Source of the DNA: Dokdonella_A sp966248875
Lineage (GTDB): Bacteria; Pseudomonadota; Gammaproteobacteria; Xanthomonadales; Rhodanobacteraceae
Length of the DNA stretch: 64,000 bases
Assembly: GCA_966248875.1 (NCBI GenBank)
Contig: CBINBI010000006.1
Location: 9,205 to 73,204, forward strand
Reading direction: 5' to 3'
Of this stretch, positions 1 through 8,035 are shown piece by piece. The position numbers were made by a program, and so were the translations under genes. The notes under the pieces were generated by a model. It saw only the letters and a program-made list of their open reading frames with translations, searched no databases and was not told the origin of the DNA. Numbering within the stretch: position 1 is the first letter of the stretch; each line of letters opens with the position of its first letter.

Positions 1-270
1 GCGGCCGAGGCGACCGCGAACGCGGCGCAGCAGGCCACCGACACATTGAAGCAGGCCGGCAACGAGGCGGCGGATGCGACCTCGGGCGCGATGGAAAACG
101 CGAAAGATGCCGCCGCAGACGCCGCCGATGCGGCCAAGGACACGGCGAAGGATGTCGGGCACGCGGTGGCCGAAGGCGCCCGCGAGGTCGGCCACGACGT
201 CAAGGAGGCGGCGAAGGACGCCAAGGACGCAGTGACGGGCGACGCCAAGAAGGACGGCGACGAGCACTGA
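1..270 (+). CDS. Ala/Lys/Asp-rich repeat protein, C-terminal part (5' truncated)
   Basis: The reading frame is open from the first base and ends at the TGA at 268-270, so the true start lies outside the window; an internal TTG at 46 is not a convincing start. The visible 89 residues are made almost only of Ala, Asp, Lys, Glu and Val in degenerate units of the type A-A-D-A-A-K-D, with a charged tail ending KKDGDEH. This composition predicts a long amphipathic helix of the kind seen in LEA-like or apolipoprotein-like bacterial stress proteins. No catalytic motif is visible and function cannot be assigned. A hairpin directly follows the stop. Confidence 0.6.
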   Translation, partial: AAEATANAAQQATDTLKQAGNEAADATSGAMENAKDAAADAADAAKDTAKDVGHAVAEGAREVGHDVKEAAKDAKDAVTGDAKKDGDEH

Positions 271-291
271 CGCCGCGGCAACGATGCATGT

Positions 292-326
292 AACGCACCG
301 GCCGCCTCGCGCGGCCGGTTGCGTTT
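292..326 (+). terminator. Probable intrinsic terminator after the repeat protein
   Basis: An inverted repeat with arms ACCGGCCGC (297-305) and GCGGCCGGT (311-319) closes a 5-base loop. The outer bases AACGC and TGCGTT extend the stem with a small bulge. Only three T follow, so termination efficiency is uncertain. It sits 22 bases after the stop codon and before the carboxyltransferase gene. Confidence 0.5.
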
Positions 327-400
327 CCGGCTCCCGGAATGCTGGCGCGGCGGCGAGGCGCTGTGTTTTCATGTGGCCCTCGTCCGCTGCGTGACGACCG

Positions 401-2008
401 ATGCCTGCCATCCGCTCGCAAATTGATCCGCGTTCGCCCGAGTTCCTGGACAACGCCGCGCTGATGCGCGGCCTCGTCGGCGATCTCAAGAAGCAGCTCG
501 CCAGGGCCGCCGAGGGCGGCGGCGAGAAGGCGCGGGCGAAGCACGTCGAGCGCGGCAAGCTGCTGCCGCGTGAGCGCATCCGCGCACTGCTCGATCCGGG
601 CTCGCCGTTCCTCGAGCTGTCGCCGCTCGCGGCGCACGGCATGTACGACGATCAGGCGCCGTCCGCCGGCATCATCACCGGCATCGGGCGCGTCAGCGGC
701 GTCGAGACGCTCGTCGTCGCGAACGACGCGACGGTCAAGGGCGGCACGTATTTCCCGATCACCGTCAAGAAGCACCTGCGCGCGCAGGAGATCGCGCTCG
801 AGAACCGCCTGTCCTGCGTCTACCTCGTCGATTCCGGCGGCGCGTTCCTGCCGCTGCAGGACGAGGTGTTTCCGGATCGCGATCACTTCGGCCGCATCTT
901 CTATAACCAGGCGCGCATGAGCGCGCTTGGCATCCCCCAGATCGCGGTGGTCATGGGCTCGTGCACGGCCGGCGGCGCCTACGTGCCGGCGATGAGCGAC
1001 GAGACCATCATCGTCAAGGAACAGGGCACGATATTTCTCGGAGGCCCGCCGCTGGTCAAGGCGGCGACCGGCGAGGTGGTGGACGCCGAGACGCTGGGCG
1101 GCGCGGACGTGCACACGTCGATCTCCGGCGTCGCCGATCATTTCGCGGAGAACGACGCCCACGCGCTCGCGATCGCGCGCGACGTCGTCAAGCATCTCAA
1201 TCGAGGCAAACACCTGCCCGTCGCCACGCGGGAACCGCGCGAGCCGCTCTATGCCGCCGAGGACATCTACGGCATCGTGCCGCGCGACACGCGCATCCCG
1301 TTCGACATCCGCGAGATCATCGCACGCATCGTCGACGGCTCGGAGCTTCACGAGTTCAAGGCGCGCTACGGCAAGACGCTGGTCACCGGCTTCGCGCACA
1401 TCCACGGCTATCCGGTGGGGATCATCGCGAACAACGGCATCCTCTTTTCGGAGTCTGCGCTCAAGGGCACGCACTTCATCGAGCTCTGCAACCAGCGCAA
1501 CGTGCCGCTCGTGTTCCTGCAGAACATCACGGGCTTCATGGTCGGCAGAAAATACGAGCACTCCGGCATTGCGAAGGACGGCGCGAAGATGGTGACCGCG
1601 GTCGCCTGCTCTCACGTGCCGAAGTTCACCGTGATCACCGGCGGCAGCTTCGGCGCCGGCAACTATGCGATGTGCGGGCGCGGCTACCAGCCGCGCTTTC
1701 TCTGGATGTGGCCGAACGCACGCATCAGCGTGATGGGCGGCGAGCAGGCGGCGAGCGTGCTCGCGACGGTCAAGCGCGACGGCATCGAAGCCTCCGGCAA
1801 ATCGTGGCCGAAGGAAGAAGAGGATGCGTTCAAGGCGACGATCCGCGAGCAGTACGAGCGCCAGGGCCATCCGTACTACGCGACTGCCCGGCTCTGGGAT
1901 GACGGTGTGATCGATCCTGTCGATACGCGCCGCGTGCTCGGCCTCGCCATTTCCGCGGCCCTGAACGCGCCGATCGAGCCGCAGCGCTACGGCGTGTTCC
2001 GCATGTGA
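401..2008 (+). CDS. mccB: Acyl-CoA carboxylase carboxyltransferase (methylcrotonyl-CoA carboxylase beta type)
   Basis: This 535-residue protein has the usual length and layout of biotin-dependent carboxyltransferase subunits. The N-terminal crotonase-like lobe carries GSCTAGGAYVPAMSDE at about residues 186-201, and the C-terminal lobe has GGSFGAGNYAMCGR near residue 414; these form the acyl-CoA and carboxybiotin oxyanion sites in the family. The motif set fits the MCC beta subunit of leucine degradation better than the propionyl-CoA type. Geranyl-CoA carboxylase beta is the main alternative. The biotin carboxylase subunit, isovaleryl-CoA dehydrogenase and enoyl hydratase usually beside it are not in the window, so the assignment rests on sequence alone. 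The ATG at 401 has only a weak ribosome site. Confidence 0.78.
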   Translation: MPAIRSQIDPRSPEFLDNAALMRGLVGDLKKQLARAAEGGGEKARAKHVERGKLLPRERIRALLDPGSPFLELSPLAAHGMYDDQAPSAGIITGIGRVSGVETLVVANDATVKGGTYFPITVKKHLRAQEIALENRLSCVYLVDSGGAFLPLQDEVFPDRDHFGRIFYNQARMSALGIPQIAVVMGSCTAGGAYVPAMSDETIIVKEQGTIFLGGPPLVKAATGEVVDAETLGGADVHTSISGVADHFAENDAHALAIARDVVKHLNRGKHLPVATREPREPLYAAEDIYGIVPRDTRIPFDIREIIARIVDGSELHEFKARYGKTLVTGFAHIHGYPVGIIANNGILFSESALKGTHFIELCNQRNVPLVFLQNITGFMVGRKYEHSGIAKDGAKMVTAVACSHVPKFTVITGGSFGAGNYAMCGRGYQPRFLWMWPNARISVMGGEQAASVLATVKRDGIEASGKSWPKEEEDAFKATIREQYERQGHPYYATARLWDDGVIDPVDTRRVLGLAISAALNAPIEPQRYGVFRM

Positions 2009-2186
2009 CCGATCGTCGGCACGGGCAACGCCTGAAGCGGTCGAGTCCGCTCGTTAAGAACGCAAAAAAAGCGTTATCGGCCAATGCGTTCAGCGACAAT
2101 TGGTGAGCTTGGTCACAGGAGTATCGGCCAACTCGCGTGCTACGCTCCGAATTCCCCTGGCAACACCCGAAGCGGAGCTCGCAAGC

Positions 2187-2714
2187 ATGGCCATTTTCAA
2201 TCAACCCTCGACGGCGAAGAAGGAATCCGTGCCGTTCACGTCCGACCCCATCCCGGCTCCCGCCAAGGAAACGTCGCCGATCAACGACTACGCCACGCCG
2301 CAGCCCGGCGCGACGCGCTGGAACGAGGCGCGCAGCGACGCCAAGGAATCGCTGATCGCGTCCGACATCACGATCGAAGGCAAGATCGAAGGTACCGGGC
2401 ACGTGCGCATCGCCGGCAAGTTCAAGGGCGACGTCAACGTGCAGGGCGACCTCACCATCGAAAAGGACGCGAAGCTCAACGGCAGCGTGCGCGCCAAGAA
2501 GATCACGGTCGCGGGTGAGCTCGAAGGTAACATCGAGGCGGCCTCGCAGGTCGACCTGCAGTCGTCCGGCGTGCTCATCGGCGATCTCAAGGCCGGCTCG
2601 CTGACGGTCGCCGCGGGCTCGCGCATGCGCGGCCAGGCCGAGTTCGGCTGGGACGAAAAGGCGTCGTCGTCGAAATCGCACCGCAACGGAGCGGAGAACG
2701 GGTCCGGCTCATGA
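2187..2714 (+). CDS. Bactofilin family cytoskeletal protein
   Basis: A 175-residue protein with a disordered Pro-rich N-terminus (about 45 residues) followed by a bactofilin (DUF583) core: ITIEGKIEGTGHVRIAGKF and then hydrophobic repeats with regular G-x-V spacing that form the right-handed beta-helix. Bactofilins polymerise without nucleotide and scaffold envelope enzymes at the membrane. I chose the ATG at 2187, with GGAG about 10 bases upstream; an in-frame GTG at 2100 would add 29 residues unlike bactofilin N-termini. Its stop overlaps the next start by four bases (ATGA), so the two genes are translationally coupled. Confidence 0.85.
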   Translation: MAIFNQPSTAKKESVPFTSDPIPAPAKETSPINDYATPQPGATRWNEARSDAKESLIASDITIEGKIEGTGHVRIAGKFKGDVNVQGDLTIEKDAKLNGSVRAKKITVAGELEGNIEAASQVDLQSSGVLIGDLKAGSLTVAAGSRMRGQAEFGWDEKASSSKSHRNGAENGSGS

Positions 2715-3085
2715 GCGCGACGCGTCCGGCGCCGCCACGGCCCGGGACCGCAGGCGCAACGCGGACCTGCCCGCACTGCAAATCGACGATACTCGAAAGC
2801 GCGAGCGTCTGCCCGCAGTGCAGGCATCACGTCCGGTTCGATCCGGAAGTCGCCAAGCGCGCCCTCGCGACGACGTCGGCCTTGCGCGTCGAAGGCACCG
2901 TGCGGCATCCGGCCGAAGGCGACGCCTGGGAGTACTCGATGGTGCTTTCGATCCGCAACGATCGCGACGAGGAGATCGATCGCAAGATCGTCGGCGTCGG
3001 CGCGATGCGCCCCGGCGAAGCGCGTACCTTCACGCTCACCGTCGAAGTCTTCGGCGATACGAAGAACGCGGCCCGCAAGCACTGA
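2711..3085 (+). CDS. Small zinc-ribbon protein coupled to bactofilin
   Basis: A 124-residue protein with a CxxC-x10-CxxC zinc ribbon (Cys20, Cys23, Cys34, Cys37) after a Pro-rich N-terminus. The remaining 80 residues have alternating hydrophobic and charged residues suggesting a beta-sandwich. No signal peptide or membrane segment is visible, so it is probably cytoplasmic. Overlap with the bactofilin stop suggests the two act together, perhaps as an accessory of the filament; that role is inference. I do not recognise a named family for the C-terminal part. Confidence 0.7.
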   Translation: MSATRPAPPRPGTAGATRTCPHCKSTILESASVCPQCRHHVRFDPEVAKRALATTSALRVEGTVRHPAEGDAWEYSMVLSIRNDRDEEIDRKIVGVGAMRPGEARTFTLTVEVFGDTKNAARKH

Positions 3086-3099
3086 CTTCCTTCGTGTGC

Positions 3100-3123
3100 C
3101 CCTCTCCCGCCAGCGGGAGAGGG
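3100..3123. repeat. REP-like palindrome CCCTCTCCCGC/GCGGGAGAGGG
   Basis: Perfect 11-base arms (3100-3110 and 3113-3123) separated by CA. It lies in the gap between the converging zinc-ribbon and glutathione reductase genes. Related palindromes occur at 58374-58403 and 58462-58485, also between convergent genes, which marks it as a dispersed intergenic element that may also stop transcription from both sides. Confidence 0.75.
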
Positions 3124-3155
3124 AATGTACGCACGTGGGGCGCCGATGAGCAGTC

Positions 3156-4523
3156 CTAGATGACCGGCGTGCGGTTCATCTCGCCCATCAGCACGAGCTC
3201 TTCGGCCGAGGTCGGATGGATCGCGACCGTCGCGTCGAAATCGGCCTTGCGCGCACCCGCCTTGATCGCCACCGCGAAGCCCTGCAGCATCTCGTCCGCA
3301 TAGCGGCCGACGATGTGGACGCCGACCACGCGCTCTTCGCGGCCGGCGCACACGACCTTCATGAAGGTGCGTTCACCGTCGCCCGTCAGTGCGCCGAGCA
3401 TCGGGCGGAAGCGCACGCGATAGACGGCGACTGCATCGCCGTGCAGCTCGCGCGCGGCTTCCTCGGAGAGGCCGACGGTCCCGAGCGGCGGATGCGCGAA
3501 CACGACGGTCGGCACGTTCGCGTAGTCGAGCTTCGCGTCCGGAACGCCACCGAACAGGCGGTCTGCGAGGCGGCGCCCCGCAGCGACCGCGACCGGCGTC
3601 AGCGCGAGTCTCCCCGTCACGTCGCCGAGCGCGTACACGCCATCGACGTTCGTGTTCTGCCATTCGTCGGCTTCGACATGGCCGGTGCGGTCGATGCGGA
3701 CACCTGCCGCGTCGAGTTCGAGATGCTGCGTGTTCGCATCGCGCCCGACCGCCCAGATCAGCGTGTCGAATCCGGACACGCTTTCGCCGTCGGCGAAACG
3801 CAGGACGTGCCCGTCCGATTCGCGCGAGACCGCGACCAGGCGCCGTCCCGTGACCACCGACACGCCACGCGCAGCCATCGCCGCCGAAAGCTCGGCCGTG
3901 AGCTCGTGATCGAAGCCGGCAAGCAGGCGCTCGCCGCGCACGAATACGCCGACTTCGGCGCCGAGCGCGCGCAGCACGCCCGCGAGCTCGACGGCGATGT
4001 AACCGCCGCCGACGATGGCGACGCGACGCGGCGCCGCACGCAGCGCAAAAAAACCGTTCGAATCGATGCCGAGCTCGCCGCCGGGAATCGCGAGGCGCCG
4101 CGGCTTCGATCCGGTGGCGATCACGATGTGCGACGCTGTGAATTCGCGTCCGCCTGCGGCAATCCGGCTGGCCGCGATGAAGCGGCCGTAGTCCGCGACC
4201 AGCTCGATGCCGAACTCGTCGAAACGGCGCCGGTAACTCGCACGGATGTCGGCGATGTAGGCCTCGCGGTGGCGCACGAACTCTATCCAGTCGAGCGCGC
4301 CCGGCTGGACCGCGAAGCCGACATCGCGCGCGAGCACCTGCGCTTCCGCGAGCTCGGCGGCGAGCCACATCGCCTTCTTCGGAATGCAGCCGACATTGAC
4401 GCATGTTCCGCCGATCGCGTTCGGCTCGATCACGCTGACGCGTGCGCCGCGGCGCGCGGCGCGGATGGCGACGGAAATTCCGCCCGAGCCCGCGCCGAGA
4501 ACGATCAGATCGCGTTTCTCCAT
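3156..4523 (-). CDS. gorA: Glutathione-disulfide reductase
   Basis: A 455-residue FAD/NADPH flavoprotein. The N-terminal Rossmann motif GAGSGGIS binds FAD; the redox disulfide is Cys41/Cys46 in GGTCVNVGCIPKK; the NADPH-binding GGGYIAVELAG is followed by Arg residues at the positions that read the 2'-phosphate in glutathione reductase; the C-terminal IHPTSAEE supplies the catalytic His-Glu pair. It reduces GSSG with NADPH in the cytoplasm. The start at 4523 is preceded by a purine-rich AGAAGAAG stretch; an in-frame start 60 bases upstream would add a tail lacking in the family. Mercuric reductase is excluded by the absence of the N-terminal metal domain and C-terminal Cys pair. Confidence 0.88.
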   Translation of the reverse strand: MEKRDLIVLGAGSGGISVAIRAARRGARVSVIEPNAIGGTCVNVGCIPKKAMWLAAELAEAQVLARDVGFAVQPGALDWIEFVRHREAYIADIRASYRRRFDEFGIELVADYGRFIAASRIAAGGREFTASHIVIATGSKPRRLAIPGGELGIDSNGFFALRAAPRRVAIVGGGYIAVELAGVLRALGAEVGVFVRGERLLAGFDHELTAELSAAMAARGVSVVTGRRLVAVSRESDGHVLRFADGESVSGFDTLIWAVGRDANTQHLELDAAGVRIDRTGHVEADEWQNTNVDGVYALGDVTGRLALTPVAVAAGRRLADRLFGGVPDAKLDYANVPTVVFAHPPLGTVGLSEEAARELHGDAVAVYRVRFRPMLGALTGDGERTFMKVVCAGREERVVGVHIVGRYADEMLQGFAVAIKAGARKADFDATVAIHPTSAEELVLMGEMNRTPVI

Positions 4524-4958
4524 CTGTGTTTTCTTCTTCTGCCTCGAGTCGTTCAGGTGTTTGCTGAATGCACTCACCGACAAGTTTTTGGCGCGCGATT
4601 AACCGGTGATTCAGTGCTCGCGCTACAGCCTTGTGCGTCGTATGAAACGATAAGCTGTTCCGAACGACCCCGCCGCATATCGCGACGAATTCCGCACGCA
4701 GCAAGCAACATCGACGGCGGTCCGCCGAGCTTGCCGCTTTGCGAGGCCAAGGTACAGAATGCGAACGAAATGAAAGCGTTTTGAAACAAATCGACGGCTC
4801 AGCCCGCTTCGATTTTCGCGCTTGACGCTGTTGCTGCATCGCAGCACACTGCACCCAGATCTCAATTCGGAGGGACCGCTACTCGCTGACCGTCACGGGA
4901 GGGAAAACGCTGGACAGGGGATGCAAGCGGCCTATTGCGGCCGCACGAGGTACTGCCA
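4524..4958. other. Divergent intergenic region upstream of the alginate locus
   Basis: This 435-base gap separates the leftward gorA from the rightward algA and must hold promoters for both. It is lower in GC than the flanks (runs such as TTTTGAAACAAA near 4780-4790). A TTGACG hexamer at 4822-4827 could be a -35 element but I see no good -10 at the right distance. I found no GAACTT/TCtGA pair of the AlgU (sigma-22) type and no long inverted repeat. Short open frames here look non-coding. Confidence 0.5.
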
Positions 4959-6482
4959 ATGGACTCCATGCCCCGTCCGCAAGCGAGCCCGCTCGCGGTC
5001 ACACCGGTGCTGCTGGCCGGTGGCTCGGGAACACGACTGTGGCCGCTGTCCCGGGAACAATATCCGAAACAGTTCCTGCCCTTCCTCGGGCAGCGCAGCC
5101 TGTTCCAGAACACGGTCGAGCGCCTCCGCTCGATCGAAGTCTGCGCTGCGCCGGTCGTGATCGGCTCCCGCGCGCACCGCTTCGTCATCGCCGAGCAGCT
5201 GCGCGAAGCGGATGCGAACGCCGCGTCTATCCTGCTCGAGCCGCACGGCCGCAACACGGTTACCGCCGCCGCCGTCGCCGCGCATTTCGTCGCGCGCGAA
5301 ATCGGTGAAGACGCGCTGATCTTCCTCGCGGCGGCCGATCACGCGATCCTCGATCACGCGGCTTTCGCGAATGCGTTGCGCACCGCGGCCCAGGCGGCGG
5401 CCGACGGTTACATCGTCACCTTCGGCATTCGGCCGACGCGTGTCGAGACCGGCTACGGCTATCTCCGGACCGGTGCTCCGCTTCGCGACGGCAGCGCCCT
5501 TCTCGTCGATGCATTCGTCGAAAAGCCCGATGCCGACACGGCGCGCACATTCGTCGAGCGCGGCGATCACTACTGGAACGGCGGCATGTTCCTGTTTCGC
5601 TGCGATCGCTTCCTCGACGAGCTGCGCAGGCTCGAACCCGAGACGCACGCCAACGCGCTGCAGTGCCTTGCCAGGGCGCGCCGCGAAAACGGTTTTGTCA
5701 GCCTGGACGAGGCTTCGTTCGCGCTCTGCCGCAACCAGTCGATCGACTACGCGGTGATGGAAAAAACGGATCGCGTGGCGCTGGTTCCGCTGGACGCAGG
5801 CTGGGACGACGTCGGCTCGTGGAATTTCCTTGAGCGTTTGCCTGCCAGCGACGAGCTCGGCAACCGCGCGCGCGGCGACGTGCTGATGATCGATGCGGCC
5901 GGCAATCTCGCACATTCGAGCGGGCGCCTCGTCGCGCTGCTCGGCGTGCAGGATCACATCGTCGTCGAAACCGACGACGCCGTGCTGGTCGCACCCAAGA
6001 GCCGCGCGCAGGAAGTCGGCAAGGCCGTGCAGATGCTCAAGCGTGACAGGCGCACCGAAGCCGAAAGCCACCGCCGCGTCTATCGGCCGTGGGGCTTCTA
6101 CGAAATCATCGCGCTCGGCGAGCGCTTCCAGGTCAAGCGCATCCAGGTGAAGCCCGGCCACAAGCTGAGCCTGCAGATGCACTACCACCGCGCCGAGCAC
6201 TGGGTGGTGGTCAAGGGCACCGCACGCGTGAGCATTGCCCACAGGACGTTCATCCTGACGGAAAACCAGTCGACCTTCATTCCGGTCGGCAACACGCACC
6301 GGCTCGAGAACGCCGGCAAGCTGCCGCTCGAGCTGATCGAAGTGCAGTCCGGCGCCTATCTCGGCGAGGACGACATCGTGCGCTTCAGCGACGCCTACGG
6401 CCGCATCGAGACGGCCCATCCGCAGCAGGAAGAACGCGAGCCTGCGCACGCAGACATCACGGCAACCGCTTCGACAGGATAA
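4959..6482 (+). CDS. algA: Mannose-1-phosphate guanylyltransferase / mannose-6-phosphate isomerase
   Basis: A 507-residue bifunctional enzyme that makes mannose-6-phosphate from fructose-6-phosphate and GDP-mannose from mannose-1-phosphate. The N-terminal nucleotidyltransferase has LLAGGSGTRLWPLSR (about residues 18-32) and the sugar-binding FVEKP. The C-terminal cupin has GHKLSLQMHYHRAEHWVVV with the metal-binding His residues of the type II isomerase. The start at 4959 has GAGG eight bases upstream. It is the first gene of the alginate locus, whereas in Pseudomonas algA is the last. Because the enzyme is shared with other GDP-mannose pathways, the name AlgA rests on context; ManC is equivalent. 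Confidence 0.93.
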   Translation: MDSMPRPQASPLAVTPVLLAGGSGTRLWPLSREQYPKQFLPFLGQRSLFQNTVERLRSIEVCAAPVVIGSRAHRFVIAEQLREADANAASILLEPHGRNTVTAAAVAAHFVAREIGEDALIFLAAADHAILDHAAFANALRTAAQAAADGYIVTFGIRPTRVETGYGYLRTGAPLRDGSALLVDAFVEKPDADTARTFVERGDHYWNGGMFLFRCDRFLDELRRLEPETHANALQCLARARRENGFVSLDEASFALCRNQSIDYAVMEKTDRVALVPLDAGWDDVGSWNFLERLPASDELGNRARGDVLMIDAAGNLAHSSGRLVALLGVQDHIVVETDDAVLVAPKSRAQEVGKAVQMLKRDRRTEAESHRRVYRPWGFYEIIALGERFQVKRIQVKPGHKLSLQMHYHRAEHWVVVKGTARVSIAHRTFILTENQSTFIPVGNTHRLENAGKLPLELIEVQSGAYLGEDDIVRFSDAYGRIETAHPQQEEREPAHADITATASTG

Positions 6483-6489
6483 GACGACG

Positions 6490-7866
6490 ATGGATGGCAT
6501 CACCGAGAGCGCGCCCGCGCGGCGCCTCGCCTGTTTCAAGGCCTATGACTTGCGCGGCCGCGTGCCGGACGAGCTGAATCCCGACATTGCGTGCCGGCTC
6601 GGCTTCGCCTACGCGGAACGATTCCGTCCCGCGCGCGTCGCGCTTGGCCGCGACGTGCGCGGGACCAGCAAGCCGCTGCTCGATGCGCTGGCGCAGGGAT
6701 TGAACCGCGGCGGCGCCGAAGTGCTCGACCTCGGCCTGTGCGGCACCGAGGAAGTCTATTTCGCCGCGTTCCAGCCCGGCGTCGACGGCGGCATCATGGT
6801 GACCGCCAGCCACAATCCCGGCGATTACAACGGCATGAAGCTGGTGCGCGGCGGCGCGTTGCCGATTTCGGGCGACACCGGCCTGCGCGAACTCGAAAGC
6901 GATGTGGCAGGCTCCACGCTGCGCGCCGGCGACGGCCCTGCACGCTTGGTGCCGACATCGTTCCGCGACGACTACGTGCGCCACCTGCTCGGGTATGTCG
7001 ACGTCGATGCGCTGCGGCCGCTCAAGATCGTCGTCAATCCCGGCAACGGCAGTGCCGGCCTCGTCGTCGATGCGCTCGCGCCGCACCTGCCGTTCGAGCT
7101 CGTGCGCGTGCACCATGAGCCTGACGGGACTTTTCCGAACGGCATTCCGAATCCGCTGCTGCCGGAGAATCGCGCGGCGACTTCCGCTGCAGTGATCGCC
7201 AGCGGCGCCGATTTCGGCGTCGCCTGGGACGGCGATTTCGACCGCTGCTTCCTGTTCGACGAGCGCGGCGAGTTCGTCGAGGGCTATTACATCGTCGGCC
7301 TGCTGGCCGACGCGATGCTGGCGTCGCACCCGGGCAGCAGGATCATTCACGATCCACGCCTGGTCTGGAACACGGTCGACATCGTGCGCCGCGCCGGCGG
7401 CGTGCCCGTCGAATCCAAGACCGGCCATGCGTTCATCAAGGAGCGCATGCGCGCCGAGAACGCCGTCTACGGCGGCGAGATGAGCGCGCACCATTACTTC
7501 CGCGATTTCGCCTACTGCGACAACGGCACGATTCCGTGGCTGATGGTCGCCGCGCTGATCAGCGCACGCGGCGAGCCGCTGTCGCGCCTGGTCGGCGAGC
7601 GCATGCGCGCGTTCCCGGCGAGCGGCGAGATCAACCGCACGGTGGCGGACATCGCATCGACGCTGGCACACGTCGAGGAGCGCTACGCCGCCGACGCGCT
7701 CGCCATCAGCAAAGTCGACGGGCTTTCAATGGAATTCGCCGACTGGCGCTTCAACCTGCGCGGTTCCAACACCGAGCCCGTGCTGAGGCTCAACGTCGAG
7801 TCACGCGGCGACCGCGCGTTGATGGAGCGAAGAACGCAGGACGTCCTGCGCCTCATCGACGCCTAG
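6490..7866 (+). CDS. algC: Phosphomannomutase
   Basis: A 458-residue alpha-D-phosphohexomutase converting mannose-6-phosphate to mannose-1-phosphate. It shows the phosphoserine loop TASHNP (about residues 104-109), the magnesium site DGDFDR (about 247-252), and the C-terminal phosphate-binding RGSNTEP. It begins 7 bases after algA stops, so the two are cotranscribed. In Pseudomonas algC is unlinked from the alginate operon, so its presence here makes the locus self-sufficient from fructose-6-phosphate. It may also serve other polysaccharides. Confidence 0.92.
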   Translation: MDGITESAPARRLACFKAYDLRGRVPDELNPDIACRLGFAYAERFRPARVALGRDVRGTSKPLLDALAQGLNRGGAEVLDLGLCGTEEVYFAAFQPGVDGGIMVTASHNPGDYNGMKLVRGGALPISGDTGLRELESDVAGSTLRAGDGPARLVPTSFRDDYVRHLLGYVDVDALRPLKIVVNPGNGSAGLVVDALAPHLPFELVRVHHEPDGTFPNGIPNPLLPENRAATSAAVIASGADFGVAWDGDFDRCFLFDERGEFVEGYYIVGLLADAMLASHPGSRIIHDPRLVWNTVDIVRRAGGVPVESKTGHAFIKERMRAENAVYGGEMSAHHYFRDFAYCDNGTIPWLMVAALISARGEPLSRLVGERMRAFPASGEINRTVADIASTLAHVEERYAADALAISKVDGLSMEFADWRFNLRGSNTEPVLRLNVESRGDRALMERRTQDVLRLIDA

Positions 7867-7937
7867 TCGCCATTGCAGTCCCACGGGCGCGGACGTGCGC
7901 TCTCCACAGAGGAACCGCCAAAGCAGCATTCGCAAGA

Positions 7938-7961
7938 CATTCCGATCCGGATCACCGAATG
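7938..7961. promoter_or_regulatory. Dyad element in the algC-algD gap
   Basis: The 169-base gap between algC and algD is the only large one inside the alginate locus. It contains the 10-base palindrome GATCCGGATC (7944-7953) flanked by CATTC (7938-7942) and GAATG (7957-7961), an imperfect 24-base dyad. algD is the first gene of the classic operon, so a second promoter or regulator site here is plausible. No sigma consensus could be assigned. Confidence 0.3.
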
Positions 7962-8035
7962 GGCAGTATCGGTACGCGTAGGGGCGTGTCGCCGAGATGG
8001 AAACGGGACATACACCTTTACGAGGAAGCAGGATC

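Noticed and set aside
4574..4789. 71-codon frame on the - strand upstream of gorA
   Set aside because: Poor codon bias, no ribosome site, and it lies in the AT-richer promoter region; judged non-coding.
4524..4958. Possible AlgU (sigma-22) promoter before algA
   Set aside because: I looked for GAACTT with TCtGA 16-17 bases away and found no pair; GGAACC near 7908 before algD also lacks a matching -10.
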